Below are positions 7,506-15,384 of a stretch of DNA of 41,335 bases, one piece after another. Both the position numbers and the translations under genes were made by a program. The notes beneath the pieces are model-generated. The model ran no database searches and was not told where the DNA came from. It worked only from the letters and a program-made list of their open reading frames with translations. The DNA is from Lachnospiraceae bacterium UBA7182 (GTDB lineage Bacteria > Bacillota > Clostridia > Lachnospirales > Lachnospiraceae). Position 1 is the stretch's first letter; every line of letters begins with the position of its first letter. The DNA lies in assembly GCA_002491115.1 (NCBI GenBank), contig DKVI01000111.1, positions 1-41,335 on the forward strand, in the 5' to 3' direction.

Positions 7506-8293
7506 TAGATTTAATCAAATATCCCCGCACCCCGCACTTGTCCGGTTCGAGACTGCAACCCGGGGATGAGGATTTGAGCCAGATTCCTTTTGAAGATCTA
7601 GCGGGAAAGTATCTGGTGGTAGAGGAAAAATGTGACGGAGCCAATTCGGCCATTTCTTTTGGTGCGAATGGAGAATTGTTTTTGCAGAGCAGAGGACATT
7701 ATCTGACAGGAGGTTACAGGGAGCGCCATTATAATCTATTAAAACAGTGGGCCAATGTTCACAGAGAAGCATTTTACAGTGTGCTGGGATGCAGGTATAT
7801 TATGTACGGAGAGTGGATGTACGCCAAACACAGTGTTTATTATGATGCTTTGCCTCATTATTTTCTGGAGTTTGATATCCTGGACCGCAAGACCGGGCTG
7901 TTTTTGGACACGCCGTCCAGAAGAAAACTGACTTGCCGGATGCCCGTGGTATCGGTTCCGGTGCTGAAAGAAGGGGTATTTACGGATCAGGAGGAATTGC
8001 TGGAACTGATCGGCCCGTCCCTGTATATCCGGCCGGGACATATGGAGCGGTTAAGAGAATACTGCGTCCGGGAAAGGCTGGATGCGGACAGGCAGTGTCA
8101 AGAGACAGACGCATCCGGTCTGATGGAAGGGCTGTATATCAAAGTAGAGCAGGACGGGTGTGTGACAGAAAGACTGAAATATGTCAGAGCGGCTTTTATG
8201 CAGTGTATCCTGGCTTCGGATTCCCATTGGCTGGACCGCCCGATTATACCAAATCAGTTAGAGGATTCCATCGACCAACTCTTTATGCCCTGA
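7502..8293 (+). CDS. ATP-dependent RNA ligase (Rnl2/RNA_ligase family)
   Basis: A 263-residue covalent nucleotidyltransferase. The adenylated Lys is in EEKCDGAN (K43, D45, G46), followed by the SRGH element near 63-66, MYGEW (101-105), FLEFDI (121-126), EGLYIKVE (209-216) and RLKYVR (224-229). These are motifs I, Ia, III, IIIa, IV and V in order. The length fits a stand-alone ligase domain without a C-terminal specificity module. The enzyme would adenylate itself with ATP, transfer AMP to an RNA 5'-phosphate and seal a nick or break. It starts within the stop codon of the ATPase gene and is followed after 25 bases by an HD-kinase end-healing gene that can supply the 3'-OH/5'-phosphate ends it needs. 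Confidence 0.85.
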   Translation: MIDLIKYPRTPHLSGSRLQPGDEDLSQIPFEDLAGKYLVVEEKCDGANSAISFGANGELFLQSRGHYLTGGYRERHYNLLKQWANVHREAFYSVLGCRYIMYGEWMYAKHSVYYDALPHYFLEFDILDRKTGLFLDTPSRRKLTCRMPVVSVPVLKEGVFTDQEELLELIGPSLYIRPGHMERLREYCVRERLDADRQCQETDASGLMEGLYIKVEQDGCVTERLKYVRAAFMQCILASDSHWLDRPIIPNQLEDSIDQLFMP

Positions 8294-8318
8294 TTGATTT
8301 TGAAAGGATGACAGACAG

Positions 8319-9488
8319 ATGGACGAATGGACAAGCCTGCTTTCTTTGATTCCCCGGGAACCTGACTGGCAGATTCCCTGGGACGGATGGAAAGCAACCG
8401 ATCTGCATATATGGTTTGAGAAAATGGCTGCAACACAGCAAAACCCTCTGTGGCATGGGGAGGGGGATGTGTGGAGCCATACGCAAATGGTCTGTGAGGA
8501 ACTTTCGGCTATGGAAACGTGGCGCTGCCTTGATAAAAAACAGCGCCAGGAATTATTTCTCGCGGCGCTTTTGCATGATATTGGCAAAGTTCCCTGCACC
8601 CGGATCGAAGACGGACATTTCGTATCACCGAATCATACAGCCGTGGGCGCACGGATGGCAAGGGAAATATTGTGGCAGGATATGGGGCTGTGCGGGACAG
8701 ATGAGGCGAGGACGTTTAGAGAGACGGTATGCAGCCTGATTCGTTATCACTCTGTTCCTGCGCATATTTTAGATCAGTCTGACCCGGAGCGCAGACTGTT
8801 TAAGATTGCTTCCATGGGAGAGCTGGCGGCGGATTTTTCCATAAAGCTGTTGTGTATACTGGAAGAGGCGGATATGCGGGGGAGAGTTTTCCCCAGGATC
8901 GCTGAGTCTGTGGATATGGTGCGTCTGTGTGCGGAGCTTGCAGAAGAGCAGGGGTGTCTTAATGGACCAGGAAGTTTTCCGTCCGCGTATGCCAGACACG
9001 CGTACCTGTCAGGGCGTAAGATCCAGCCGGGGCAGGACTTGTATGATGACACCTGGGGGGAGATTGTCCTCTTATCGGGGCTTCCGGGCACAGGCAAAGA
9101 CACCTGGGTGCATGAGAACTTTGCAGATCTTCCTATGGTATCTCTGGATGTGATCCGAAAGCAAAAGGGTATCTCTCCTCTGGACGACCAGGGACCGGTA
9201 GCGGCTTTTGCCAGGGAACAGGCGAAAGAATATCTGCGGAAAAAGCAGCCCTTTGTATGGAACGCCACGAATCTGACGCCGCCGATTCGGGAAAAACAGG
9301 TGCGCCTGTTTCAGGATTATCATGCTTCTGTGCGGATTGTTTTTTTGGAAACAACATGGGAAGAGCAGCTTCGCCGCAATAAAAACAGGGCGGATGAAGT
9401 GCCGGAGCAAATCATCCGCCGGATGCTTAGGAACCTGGTGTTGCCGGAGCGGTTCGAGGCGCAGAGGGTGGAGTGGGAGAGTGTTTAA
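8319..9488 (+). CDS. HD phosphoesterase-polynucleotide kinase fusion (HD-Pnk-like)
   Basis: A 389-residue two-domain protein. Residues 30-240 form an HD domain: H54 in VWSHT, H86-D87 in LLHDIGK, H106 in PNHTAVGA and H144 in IRYHSVP. From about 248 a P-loop kinase follows: GLPGTGKD (254-261), SLDVIR (275-280), WNATNLT and an Arg-rich lid near RRNKNRADEVPEQIIRR. This architecture matches the characterised Runella HD-Pnk, whose HD part removes 2',3'-cyclic or 3'-phosphates and whose kinase part phosphorylates 5'-OH ends. With the ligase upstream it forms a complete heal-and-seal pair. An AAAGGA site precedes the ATG. The stop codon overlaps that of the convergent aroF gene. Substrate (RNA or DNA, tRNA or other) is unknown. 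Confidence 0.85.
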   Translation: MDEWTSLLSLIPREPDWQIPWDGWKATDLHIWFEKMAATQQNPLWHGEGDVWSHTQMVCEELSAMETWRCLDKKQRQELFLAALLHDIGKVPCTRIEDGHFVSPNHTAVGARMAREILWQDMGLCGTDEARTFRETVCSLIRYHSVPAHILDQSDPERRLFKIASMGELAADFSIKLLCILEEADMRGRVFPRIAESVDMVRLCAELAEEQGCLNGPGSFPSAYARHAYLSGRKIQPGQDLYDDTWGEIVLLSGLPGTGKDTWVHENFADLPMVSLDVIRKQKGISPLDDQGPVAAFAREQAKEYLRKKQPFVWNATNLTPPIREKQVRLFQDYHASVRIVFLETTWEEQLRRNKNRADEVPEQIIRRMLRNLVLPERFEAQRVEWESV

Positions 9489-10513
9489 CACTCCTCCGCA
9501 ATATCATACAGAAGCTTTTCTGTCTTTTCCCATCCAAGGCACGGGTCTGTGATGGACTTGCCGTAGACTTTGTCATGGATCTTCTGGCAGCCGTCCTCGA
9601 TATAGCTTTCGATCATCAGGCCCTTCACCAGCTTGCAGATATCCGGATTGTACCGGCGGCTGTGAAGAATTTCTTTGGAAATACGGATTTGCTCCAAATA
9701 CTGCTTATTGGAATTGGAGTGGTTCACATCCACGATACAGGCGGGATTTTTCAGGTTTGTCTCGGCGTACAGTTCACACAGGAGACGTAAGTCTTCATAA
9801 TGATAGTTGGGCAGGACGGCTCCGCGCTTATTGACGGCTCCGCGCAGGATTGTGTGAGCCAATGGGTTTCCGGTGGTGTCCACGTCCCATCCGCGGTAGA
9901 TAAAAGAATGGGCATGCTGTGCCGCCACGACGGAGTTCAGCATGACGCTCATATGTCCGCTGGTAGGATTCTTCATGCCGGCAGGTACGTCAAAACCGCT
10001 GACCGTCATGCGGTGGTGCTGATCCTCCACAGAGCGCGCGCCTACGGCCACATAGGAAAGAAGATCTGAAAGATACCACCAGTTTTCCGGGTAGAGCATC
10101 TCGTCCGCGGCAGTCAGGCCGGTTTCTTCGATATTACGGATATGGAGCTTACGGATCGCGATCAGGCCTTCGAGCAGATCAGGCGCTGTCTCGGGGTTTG
10201 GCTGATGGACCATGCCTTTATATCCTTCGCCGGTTGTCCGGGGCTTGTTGGTATAGATCCTGGGTACGATGATGCATTTGTCTTTGATCTTTTCCTGAAC
10301 CGGAACCAGGCGGTTTAAATAATCCATAACCGCCGTCTCATTGTCAGCGGAGCAGGGGCCGACAATAATCAGAAAACGGTCGTCTGCGCCGGTGATCACA
10401 TCCCGGATTTCTTTGTCTCTTTGCTCCTTTATTTGTTTTCCTTTTTCAGAAAGAGGATACTCAGCCTTTATTTCCTTTGGAATCGGCAGCTTTCTATTGA
10501 ATGTAAATCCCAT
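9485..10513 (-). CDS. aroF: 3-deoxy-7-phosphoheptulonate (DAHP) synthase, class I
   Basis: A 342-residue cytosolic enzyme condensing phosphoenolpyruvate with erythrose 4-phosphate, the first step of the shikimate pathway to aromatic amino acids. Family hallmarks are visible along the chain: IIVGPCSADN (49-58), PRIYTNKPRTT, KGMVHQPNPE, GARSVEDQHHR, GMKNPTSG, HAHSFIYRGWD, NPACIVDVNHSNSNK and GLMIESYIEDG. This is the AroG/AroF/AroH-type class, typically feedback-regulated by an aromatic amino acid; the sequence does not show which. Length is normal. AAAAGGAGAACAAAC precedes the ATG. It is a monocistronic gene convergent with the HD-Pnk gene, the two stop codons overlapping by four bases with no terminator between them. 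Confidence 0.95.
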   Translation of the reverse strand: MGFTFNRKLPIPKEIKAEYPLSEKGKQIKEQRDKEIRDVITGADDRFLIIVGPCSADNETAVMDYLNRLVPVQEKIKDKCIIVPRIYTNKPRTTGEGYKGMVHQPNPETAPDLLEGLIAIRKLHIRNIEETGLTAADEMLYPENWWYLSDLLSYVAVGARSVEDQHHRMTVSGFDVPAGMKNPTSGHMSVMLNSVVAAQHAHSFIYRGWDVDTTGNPLAHTILRGAVNKRGAVLPNYHYEDLRLLCELYAETNLKNPACIVDVNHSNSNKQYLEQIRISKEILHSRRYNPDICKLVKGLMIESYIEDGCQKIHDKVYGKSITDPCLGWEKTEKLLYDIAEEC

Positions 10514-10561
10514 GTTTGTTCTCCTTTTATGATTGACAGTTTCTTTGGTTCAACATCATAG

Positions 10562-10590
10562 ATTATAATACAAACGGATTGCCTATACAA
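10562..10590 (-). promoter_or_regulatory. Promoter of aroF
   Basis: On the minus strand TTGTAT (10585-10590), 17-base spacer and a perfect TATAAT (10562-10567), about 50 bases upstream of the aroF start. Confidence 0.6.
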
Positions 10591-10609
10591 GAAAAGAGTG
10601 ATAAAAATA

Positions 10610-10639
10610 TTGAATATATCACTAAATTCATGCTACAAT
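10610..10639 (+). promoter_or_regulatory. Promoter of the TatD-type gene
   Basis: TTGAAT (10610-10615), 18-base spacer and TACAAT (10634-10639), about 25 bases upstream of the start codon of the TatD-type gene. It is divergent from the aroF promoter. Confidence 0.65.
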
Positions 10640-10664
10640 ATAGCCATAAAATAAGGGGGCAGGT

Positions 10665-11444
10665 ATGGAATCAGTAGAATATTATGACATCGGTTTAAAC
10701 CTGTTTTGCAGGCAGTTTCCTGATCCGGAGAAGATCATTCAGGAGGCCGCGGGCAATCGGGTATGTTGTATATTAACCGGAACTGATGCAAAAGAAAACA
10801 GAAAAATCAACGATTTTGTAAAGACACACCACACTTTCGGTACAGCCGGAATCCATCCGCACAACGCGGATCGTGCAAAGCAGGAAGATTTCGCGCTGAT
10901 AGAGCGGATTTTGACAGAAAATAAAAGGGTCGTTGCCGTCGGAGAGTGCGGGTTGGATTATGACCGGATGTTTTCTGCAAAAGAGAACCAGATCAGGTGC
11001 CTGGAGAAACATATCGTGCTTGCCGAAAAGCTGGATAAGCCGCTGTTTTTACATGAGCGCAGCGCATCCGCAGATTTTATGAAAAGATTCAAAAAACATC
11101 CGGATATCTGCAAAAAGTCAGTCGTACACTGCTTTACCGGGGATAAAGCGACGTTGGAGCAATACCTGTCCATGGGATTTTCCATCGGTATCACCGGATG
11201 GATCTGTGACGACCGCCGTGCGAAAGAGCTGCGGGAGGCAGTGCATCTGATCCCTCTGGACAGAATCCTGGTGGAGACAGACGCTCCCTATCTGACGCCT
11301 AAGAATGTACCCGGCCTTGGCCGTACCAATGTGCCGCAGAATATCCGCTATGTCGTCAGAGAACTGGCCAGGTATATGAAAGTGCCCCAGGATGTACTGG
11401 CAGAGAACGCAAAGAAAAATACAGAGCGACTCTTTCATCTGTAA
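10665..11444 (+). CDS. TatD family metal-dependent hydrolase/DNase
   Basis: A 259-residue TIM-barrel hydrolase of the TatD type. Visible metal-site elements are AGIHPHNAD (about 64-72), VGECGLDYDR, a catalytic His in LFLHER, VHCFTGD and the C-terminal VETDAPYLTPK. Family members act as 3'-5' DNA exonucleases or D-aminoacyl-tRNA deacylase-like enzymes in the cytosol. The substrate cannot be read from the sequence. The usual N-terminal His pair (xDxHxH) is replaced here by YYDIGLNL, so one metal ligand may be missing or substituted; this marks a divergent subgroup. The gene has its own promoter and terminator and appears monocistronic. GGGGGCAGGT precedes the ATG. Confidence 0.85.
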   Translation: MESVEYYDIGLNLFCRQFPDPEKIIQEAAGNRVCCILTGTDAKENRKINDFVKTHHTFGTAGIHPHNADRAKQEDFALIERILTENKRVVAVGECGLDYDRMFSAKENQIRCLEKHIVLAEKLDKPLFLHERSASADFMKRFKKHPDICKKSVVHCFTGDKATLEQYLSMGFSIGITGWICDDRRAKELREAVHLIPLDRILVETDAPYLTPKNVPGLGRTNVPQNIRYVVRELARYMKVPQDVLAENAKKNTERLFHL

Positions 11445-11445
11445 A

Positions 11446-11496
11446 GACCGCCGCCCCGCAGAACGAATGGGTGCTGCAGGGCGGCCGTTTTATTTT
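11446..11496 (+). terminator. Terminator after the TatD-type gene
   Basis: A GC-rich stem (CCGCCCCGCAG near 11451-11461 with CTGCAGGGCGG at 11474-11484) is followed by TTTTATTTTTT. It lies between two convergent genes and may serve both. Confidence 0.8.
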
Positions 11497-13022
11497 TTCT
11501 TTCCCCATATTCCCCGGAAAAGTTTCCACACGCCGAACATCAGAAGCAGGGCAAAATAAGCTGCCGTTACCATGCAGATACTCATAAGCAGATTCAGAAC
11601 CTCCAGTCCGAAATGAATTGCCGGAAATACATGTTTCAAAAGATCAATGCCTCCTATAGACAGAAAAAGTGCGGCCAGTGGCTTTAAGACCAGACTGTCA
11701 AGCCCCAGTGTCGGCGTGACATGGGAGGCGATGGCCCGGATGCCGAGAAGGCATAATAAAAGCTGACTCGCTAAAAGTCCCCACAGGACGCCTTCTATAC
11801 CATATGCAGGCACGAAAAATATGATAAACAGGATGCGGACGCAGATGGACGCCAGCTGGTTGCAGAACGTGACTTTCGTCTGTCCCAGTCCATGCAGGAT
11901 GCTGTTGATATTTCCTGTCAGATAAAGGAAAGGACAGATCCAGGAAAGGGTGACAAGAAATTCGCCCGCCAGTTGTTCATGAAAAAGCAGCGTGCCCAAA
12001 GCGTTACCGAAGCGCAGGAAGATTCCCATACAGAGAATGCCGATCGTGAGCCCGAACTGGATCGTATATTCTATGGTAAGAGAAATATTTCTCTTATTGC
12101 CATGCGCCTGCTCTTCGGAGATAACCGGAAGCAGCATGGAAGAGATAGAAGAAGTGACCGCATTGGGAAACATTAAAAAAGAAAGCGCCATACCTGTCAG
12201 GATTCCATAGAGACTTAAGGCGTCCGCGGTGGAAAGACCGGATTTTCGCAGACTTAAAGGAATCAGTACGGCCTCCGCGCTTTGCAGTACCGTGAGGCTT
12301 AGACGGGTGCCGGTCAGAGGGATCGCCATATCCAGGAGGCTCTTACATTTGGAGACGTATTTCCCCGGATGTAAAAAGTCCGGCAGAGGACCTCCTGTGA
12401 AGGTGAGCATAAAAAGCGCGCCGGAAGCTTCTCCTGCTAAAAGTCCCAGGACGGCGAGGGCCGGAGTGACCGGTTTGCCCTGCTGGGTCTGTACGCTGCA
12501 TAAAAGCCATACGGTTCCGATGCGTACGGTCTGTTCCAGAAGCTGGGCGGCAGCGGGAAGGCCGGTCTGCTTTTTACCAAGGCAGGAACCGGCAAAACAA
12601 CAGTGGACGGCGGCCAGCGGAACGGCTGCCGCCAGGATCTTAAGAAGCGGTTCACAGCGCGTCTCATGGAGCAGATGAGAAGCGATAAAGGACGAGCCCT
12701 GCCAAAGAGCGGTTCCGACTGCCAGAGAAGCGGTTAAAGAGATAAAAAGTCCGGCGTGGAGCCAGTCGTTTCTCTCTTCTTTCCGGCAGAAGGCAGTAAA
12801 GCGGGAAACAGAGACTTCTATACCCGAGGAAGTCAGGGCGTGGCATATGGAAAATACGGGAAAAATAAGCTGATAGATCCCCATGCCTTCCGCACCCAGA
12901 GCCTGTGCAAGGAATATCTTATAGAAGAAGCCCAGGAAGCGGGACAAAAGGCCGGCGATGGTAAGGATCAGAGTTCCTTTTATAAATGTTGTGAATTGGC
13001 GCATAGGAAAACAGTTCACCAT
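11490..13022 (-). CDS. SpoVB/MurJ-like polysaccharide flippase
   Basis: A 510-residue integral membrane protein with about 14 hydrophobic segments and the N-terminal pattern TLILTIAGLLSRFLGFFYKI shared by stage V sporulation protein B and related lipid-linked oligosaccharide exporters (MATE/PST superfamily). Such proteins flip lipid-linked wall precursors across the membrane; SpoVB acts in spore cortex formation. Pro- and Gly-rich loops such as GAEGMGIYQLIFPVFS are conserved features. An internal ATG (13004) is an alternative start; neither start has a strong ribosome binding site. Its upstream region is shared with the divergent iscR promoter. Assignment to SpoVB rather than a general exporter rests on overall resemblance only. 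Confidence 0.85.
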   Translation of the reverse strand: MVNCFPMRQFTTFIKGTLILTIAGLLSRFLGFFYKIFLAQALGAEGMGIYQLIFPVFSICHALTSSGIEVSVSRFTAFCRKEERNDWLHAGLFISLTASLAVGTALWQGSSFIASHLLHETRCEPLLKILAAAVPLAAVHCCFAGSCLGKKQTGLPAAAQLLEQTVRIGTVWLLCSVQTQQGKPVTPALAVLGLLAGEASGALFMLTFTGGPLPDFLHPGKYVSKCKSLLDMAIPLTGTRLSLTVLQSAEAVLIPLSLRKSGLSTADALSLYGILTGMALSFLMFPNAVTSSISSMLLPVISEEQAHGNKRNISLTIEYTIQFGLTIGILCMGIFLRFGNALGTLLFHEQLAGEFLVTLSWICPFLYLTGNINSILHGLGQTKVTFCNQLASICVRILFIIFFVPAYGIEGVLWGLLASQLLLCLLGIRAIASHVTPTLGLDSLVLKPLAALFLSIGGIDLLKHVFPAIHFGLEVLNLLMSICMVTAAYFALLLMFGVWKLFRGIWGKKK

Positions 13023-13049
13023 AAAGTTGGTTTGCTTTAATATATTCGG

Positions 13050-13119
13050 CGGGAATGCTTGACAGAACTTCCCGAAGGTGGTATTATCAAACAGAAATCC
13101 GAGTAAAACAGTCGGAATT
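13050..13119 (+). promoter_or_regulatory. iscR promoter with candidate operator dyads
   Basis: A near-consensus promoter: TTGACA (13059-13064), 17-base spacer, TATTAT (13082-13087). CGGGAA (13050-13055) and TTCCCG (13069-13074) form a dyad around the -35 box. AATCCGA (13096-13102) and TCGGAATT (13112-13119) form a second dyad just downstream of the start site. Either could be the site for IscR autoregulation. Confidence 0.7.
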
Positions 13120-13135
13120 GATAAGGAGGGACAGG

Positions 13136-13603
13136 ATGAAACTGTCGACGAAAGGGAGGTATGGTTTAAGAGCGATGATCGATCTGGTGCAGTATGGCGG
13201 GGAGGAACCAGTCTCCATTGCCAGCATTGCGGCCAGGCAGCATATATCAGAGAGTTATCTGGAACAGTTGATTGCCAGGCTTAGAAGGGCCGGGCTTGTG
13301 ATCAGCGTGCGGGGCGCATGCGGAGGGTATGTACCCGGCAGGAAGGCGGAAGAAATATCCGTAGGGGATGTGCTGCGGGCGTTGGAGGGGAATCTGGACC
13401 TGGTAGAATGCCCGGGACTTATGGAAGAAGAAGGGGGCGGATGCGACGGCGCGGATGTCTGTGTGACAAAATATGTCTGGAAGCGGATTAATGAAAGTAT
13501 TAACCGCACAGTGGACGAGATTAAAATAAGCGATCTGGTTAAGGAAAGCCGGGAAGTGCAGTCAAGAAACCGGATACCCGGATCGTGCTGTGAGAAAAAA
13601 TAA
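13136..13603 (+). CDS. iscR: Rrf2-family iron-sulfur cluster regulator IscR
   Basis: A 155-residue transcription regulator. The N-terminal winged helix-turn-helix reads MKLSTKGRYGLRAMIDL, then the ISESYLEQLIARLRRAGLV recognition region and the RGACGGY wing. Three Cys (C92, C103, C109) sit where IscR binds its [2Fe-2S] cluster, with spacing slightly wider than in E. coli. The start at 13136 is set by AAGGAGGGACAGG; earlier in-frame ATGs lie within the promoter. It heads the operon iscR-iscS-iscU-mnmA and most likely senses cluster supply and represses its own promoter, where two dyads are visible. It could alternatively be a CymR-like cysteine regulator, but the Cys triad and neighbours favour IscR. 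Confidence 0.88.
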   Translation: MKLSTKGRYGLRAMIDLVQYGGEEPVSIASIAARQHISESYLEQLIARLRRAGLVISVRGACGGYVPGRKAEEISVGDVLRALEGNLDLVECPGLMEEEGGGCDGADVCVTKYVWKRINESINRTVDEIKISDLVKESREVQSRNRIPGSCCEKK

Positions 13604-13608
13604 AAACG

Positions 13609-13638
13609 GCATTTGCCGAAAGAGAGAATGGCAAATGC
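13609..13638 (+). other. Stem-loop between iscR and iscS
   Basis: GCATTTGCC (13609-13617) pairs perfectly with GGCAAATGC (13630-13638) across a 12-base loop. No T-run follows, so it is probably not a terminator. It may be an mRNA-processing or stability element separating regulator and enzyme portions of the transcript. Confidence 0.6.
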
Positions 13639-13672
13639 GGAACTATAAAAACAGCATAGGAGTGACCTGAAT

Positions 13673-14860
13673 ATGGACGAAGAAAAAAAGTTGATTTATC
13701 TGGATAATGCGGCGACTACAAAGACGGCGCCGGAGGTAGTGGAAGCGATGCTTCCCTATTTTAGTGAACTGTACGGAAATCCGTCCAGTGTGTACAGTTT
13801 TTCACAGAAGAGCAAAGAAGCCATCACAAAGGCCCGTGAGACCATCGCAAAATCACTGGGCGCCAGGACGGAAGAGATTTATTTTACGGCAGGAGGAAGC
13901 GAGGCGGATAACTGGGCGCTGAAAGCGACGGCAGAAGCGTACCGCCAGAAAGGAAACCATATCATTACGACGAAGATCGAGCATCACGCCGTTCTTCATA
14001 CCTGCCAGTGGCTGGAAAAGCAGGGGTATGAGGTAACTTATCTGGACGTGGATGAGTTTGGCACAGTGAAATTAGACCAGCTCAAAAAGGCGATCCGCCC
14101 CACGACCATCCTGATCAGCATTATGTTTGCCAACAATGAGATCGGGACCATCCAGCCTGTCGAGGAGATCGGACAGATCGCAAAGGAGCATGGGATTTTG
14201 TTCCATACAGACGCGGTACAGGCATTCGGCCAGATGCCGATTCAGGTGGATGAACTGCATATTGATATGTTAAGTTCCAGCGCCCATAAGCTGAACGGAC
14301 CCAAAGGGATCGGCTTCCTTTATATCAGAAAAGGTGTGAAGATCCGTAATTTTGTCCATGGAGGCGCCCAGGAACGCAAGCGCCGCGCAGGAACGGAGAA
14401 CGTTCCCGGCATTGTCGGATACGGCGCGGCAGTAGAGCGCGCCATGAGGACCATGGATGAAAGAATTGCGAAAGAAAAAGAACTAAGAGACTACCTGATC
14501 GGCCGTATCTTAAAAGAAGTGCCGTATACCCGGCTGAACGGACACAGGACGAAGCGCCTTGCGAACAACATGAACTTCAGTTTCCAGTTTATAGAAGGAG
14601 AGTCCCTTCTGATCATGCTGGATATGGACGGTATCTGCGGCTCCAGCGGTTCCGCCTGTACCTCGGGGTCTTTGGACCCTTCCCACGTGCTTCTGGCCAT
14701 CGGGCTTCCCCACGAGATTGCCCACGGCTCTCTGCGCCTGACTCTAAGCGACGAGACGACAAAAGAAGAACTGGATTATGTGGCGGAATCCGTGAAAAAA
14801 ATTGTGGAGAAATTAAGAGGTATGTCGCCGCTGTATGAGGATTTTCTGCGGGGGCATTAA
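13673..14860 (+). CDS. iscS: Cysteine desulfurase (NifS/IscS)
   Basis: A 395-residue PLP enzyme that takes sulfur from cysteine as an enzyme persulfide for iron-sulfur cluster and thio-tRNA synthesis. The start MDEEKKLIYLDNAATT is typical of the family. The PLP Lys is K206 in SSSAHKLNGPKG, RRAGTENVPG follows, and the active-site Cys is C329 in GSSGSACTSGS. The long loop around C329 fits the group I (IscS/NifS) class that donates to a U-type scaffold, which is encoded next. The gene is 70 bases downstream of iscR and 78 bases upstream of iscU. It likely supplies sulfur both to IscU and to MnmA encoded downstream. Confidence 0.95.
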   Translation: MDEEKKLIYLDNAATTKTAPEVVEAMLPYFSELYGNPSSVYSFSQKSKEAITKARETIAKSLGARTEEIYFTAGGSEADNWALKATAEAYRQKGNHIITTKIEHHAVLHTCQWLEKQGYEVTYLDVDEFGTVKLDQLKKAIRPTTILISIMFANNEIGTIQPVEEIGQIAKEHGILFHTDAVQAFGQMPIQVDELHIDMLSSSAHKLNGPKGIGFLYIRKGVKIRNFVHGGAQERKRRAGTENVPGIVGYGAAVERAMRTMDERIAKEKELRDYLIGRILKEVPYTRLNGHRTKRLANNMNFSFQFIEGESLLIMLDMDGICGSSGSACTSGSLDPSHVLLAIGLPHEIAHGSLRLTLSDETTKEELDYVAESVKKIVEKLRGMSPLYEDFLRGH

Positions 14861-14938
14861 GCCGTACAGAAGTGACAGTGCGCGGCAGGACCGCGCATAA
14901 CGATGATTGACTTTAAGAAAGAAAAGAGGAAAAAAGCA

Positions 14939-15382
14939 ATGTATAGTGATAAAGTAATGGATCATTTCCAGAATCCGAGAAACGTAGGAGAGATTGAGGG
15001 CGCCAGCGGCGTAGGCACGGTGGGCAACGCAAAATGCGGCGACATTATGCGTATCTATCTTGATATTGACGACAATCAGGTCATCCAGGACGTAAAATTC
15101 AAGACCTTCGGATGCGGAGCGGCTGTGGCGACCAGCAGCATGGCGACGGAACTTGTGAAAGGAAAGACCATCTATGAGGCACTTCAGGTAACCAACAAGG
15201 CAGTGATGGAAGCCCTGGACGGGCTTCCGCCTGTAAAAGTACACTGTTCTCTGCTGGCAGAGGAAGCGATTCACGCGGCGCTCTGGGATTACGCGGAGAA
15301 GCACAATATTAAGATCGAAGGCCTTGAGAAACCCAAGTCCGATATCCATGAGGGCGAGGAAGAAGAAGGCGAAGCGTATTAA
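14939..15382 (+). CDS. iscU: Iron-sulfur cluster scaffold protein (IscU/NifU N-domain)
   Basis: A 147-residue scaffold on which [2Fe-2S]/[4Fe-4S] clusters are assembled. The start MYSDKVMDHFQNPRNVG is diagnostic. The three ligand Cys are C33 (NAKCGD, with D35 beside it), C59 (FGCGAA) and C103 (VHCSLLAEEAI). The C-terminus ends in an acidic tail. The ATG at 14939 has AGAGGA upstream and begins exactly at the family start; an upstream in-frame ATG at 14903 would add an unsupported basic leader. It sits two bases before mnmA and just after iscS, the usual desulfurase-scaffold pair. No SufU-type insertion is apparent. Confidence 0.93.
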   Translation: MYSDKVMDHFQNPRNVGEIEGASGVGTVGNAKCGDIMRIYLDIDDNQVIQDVKFKTFGCGAAVATSSMATELVKGKTIYEALQVTNKAVMEALDGLPPVKVHCSLLAEEAIHAALWDYAEKHNIKIEGLEKPKSDIHEGEEEEGEAY

Positions 15383-15384
15383 AT

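Noticed and set aside
8774..9491. Long minus-strand frames within the HD-Pnk gene
   Set aside because: They are antisense to a gene with clear HD and P-loop motifs, and their translations are rich in Pro, Ser, Arg and His, as is usual for shadow frames.
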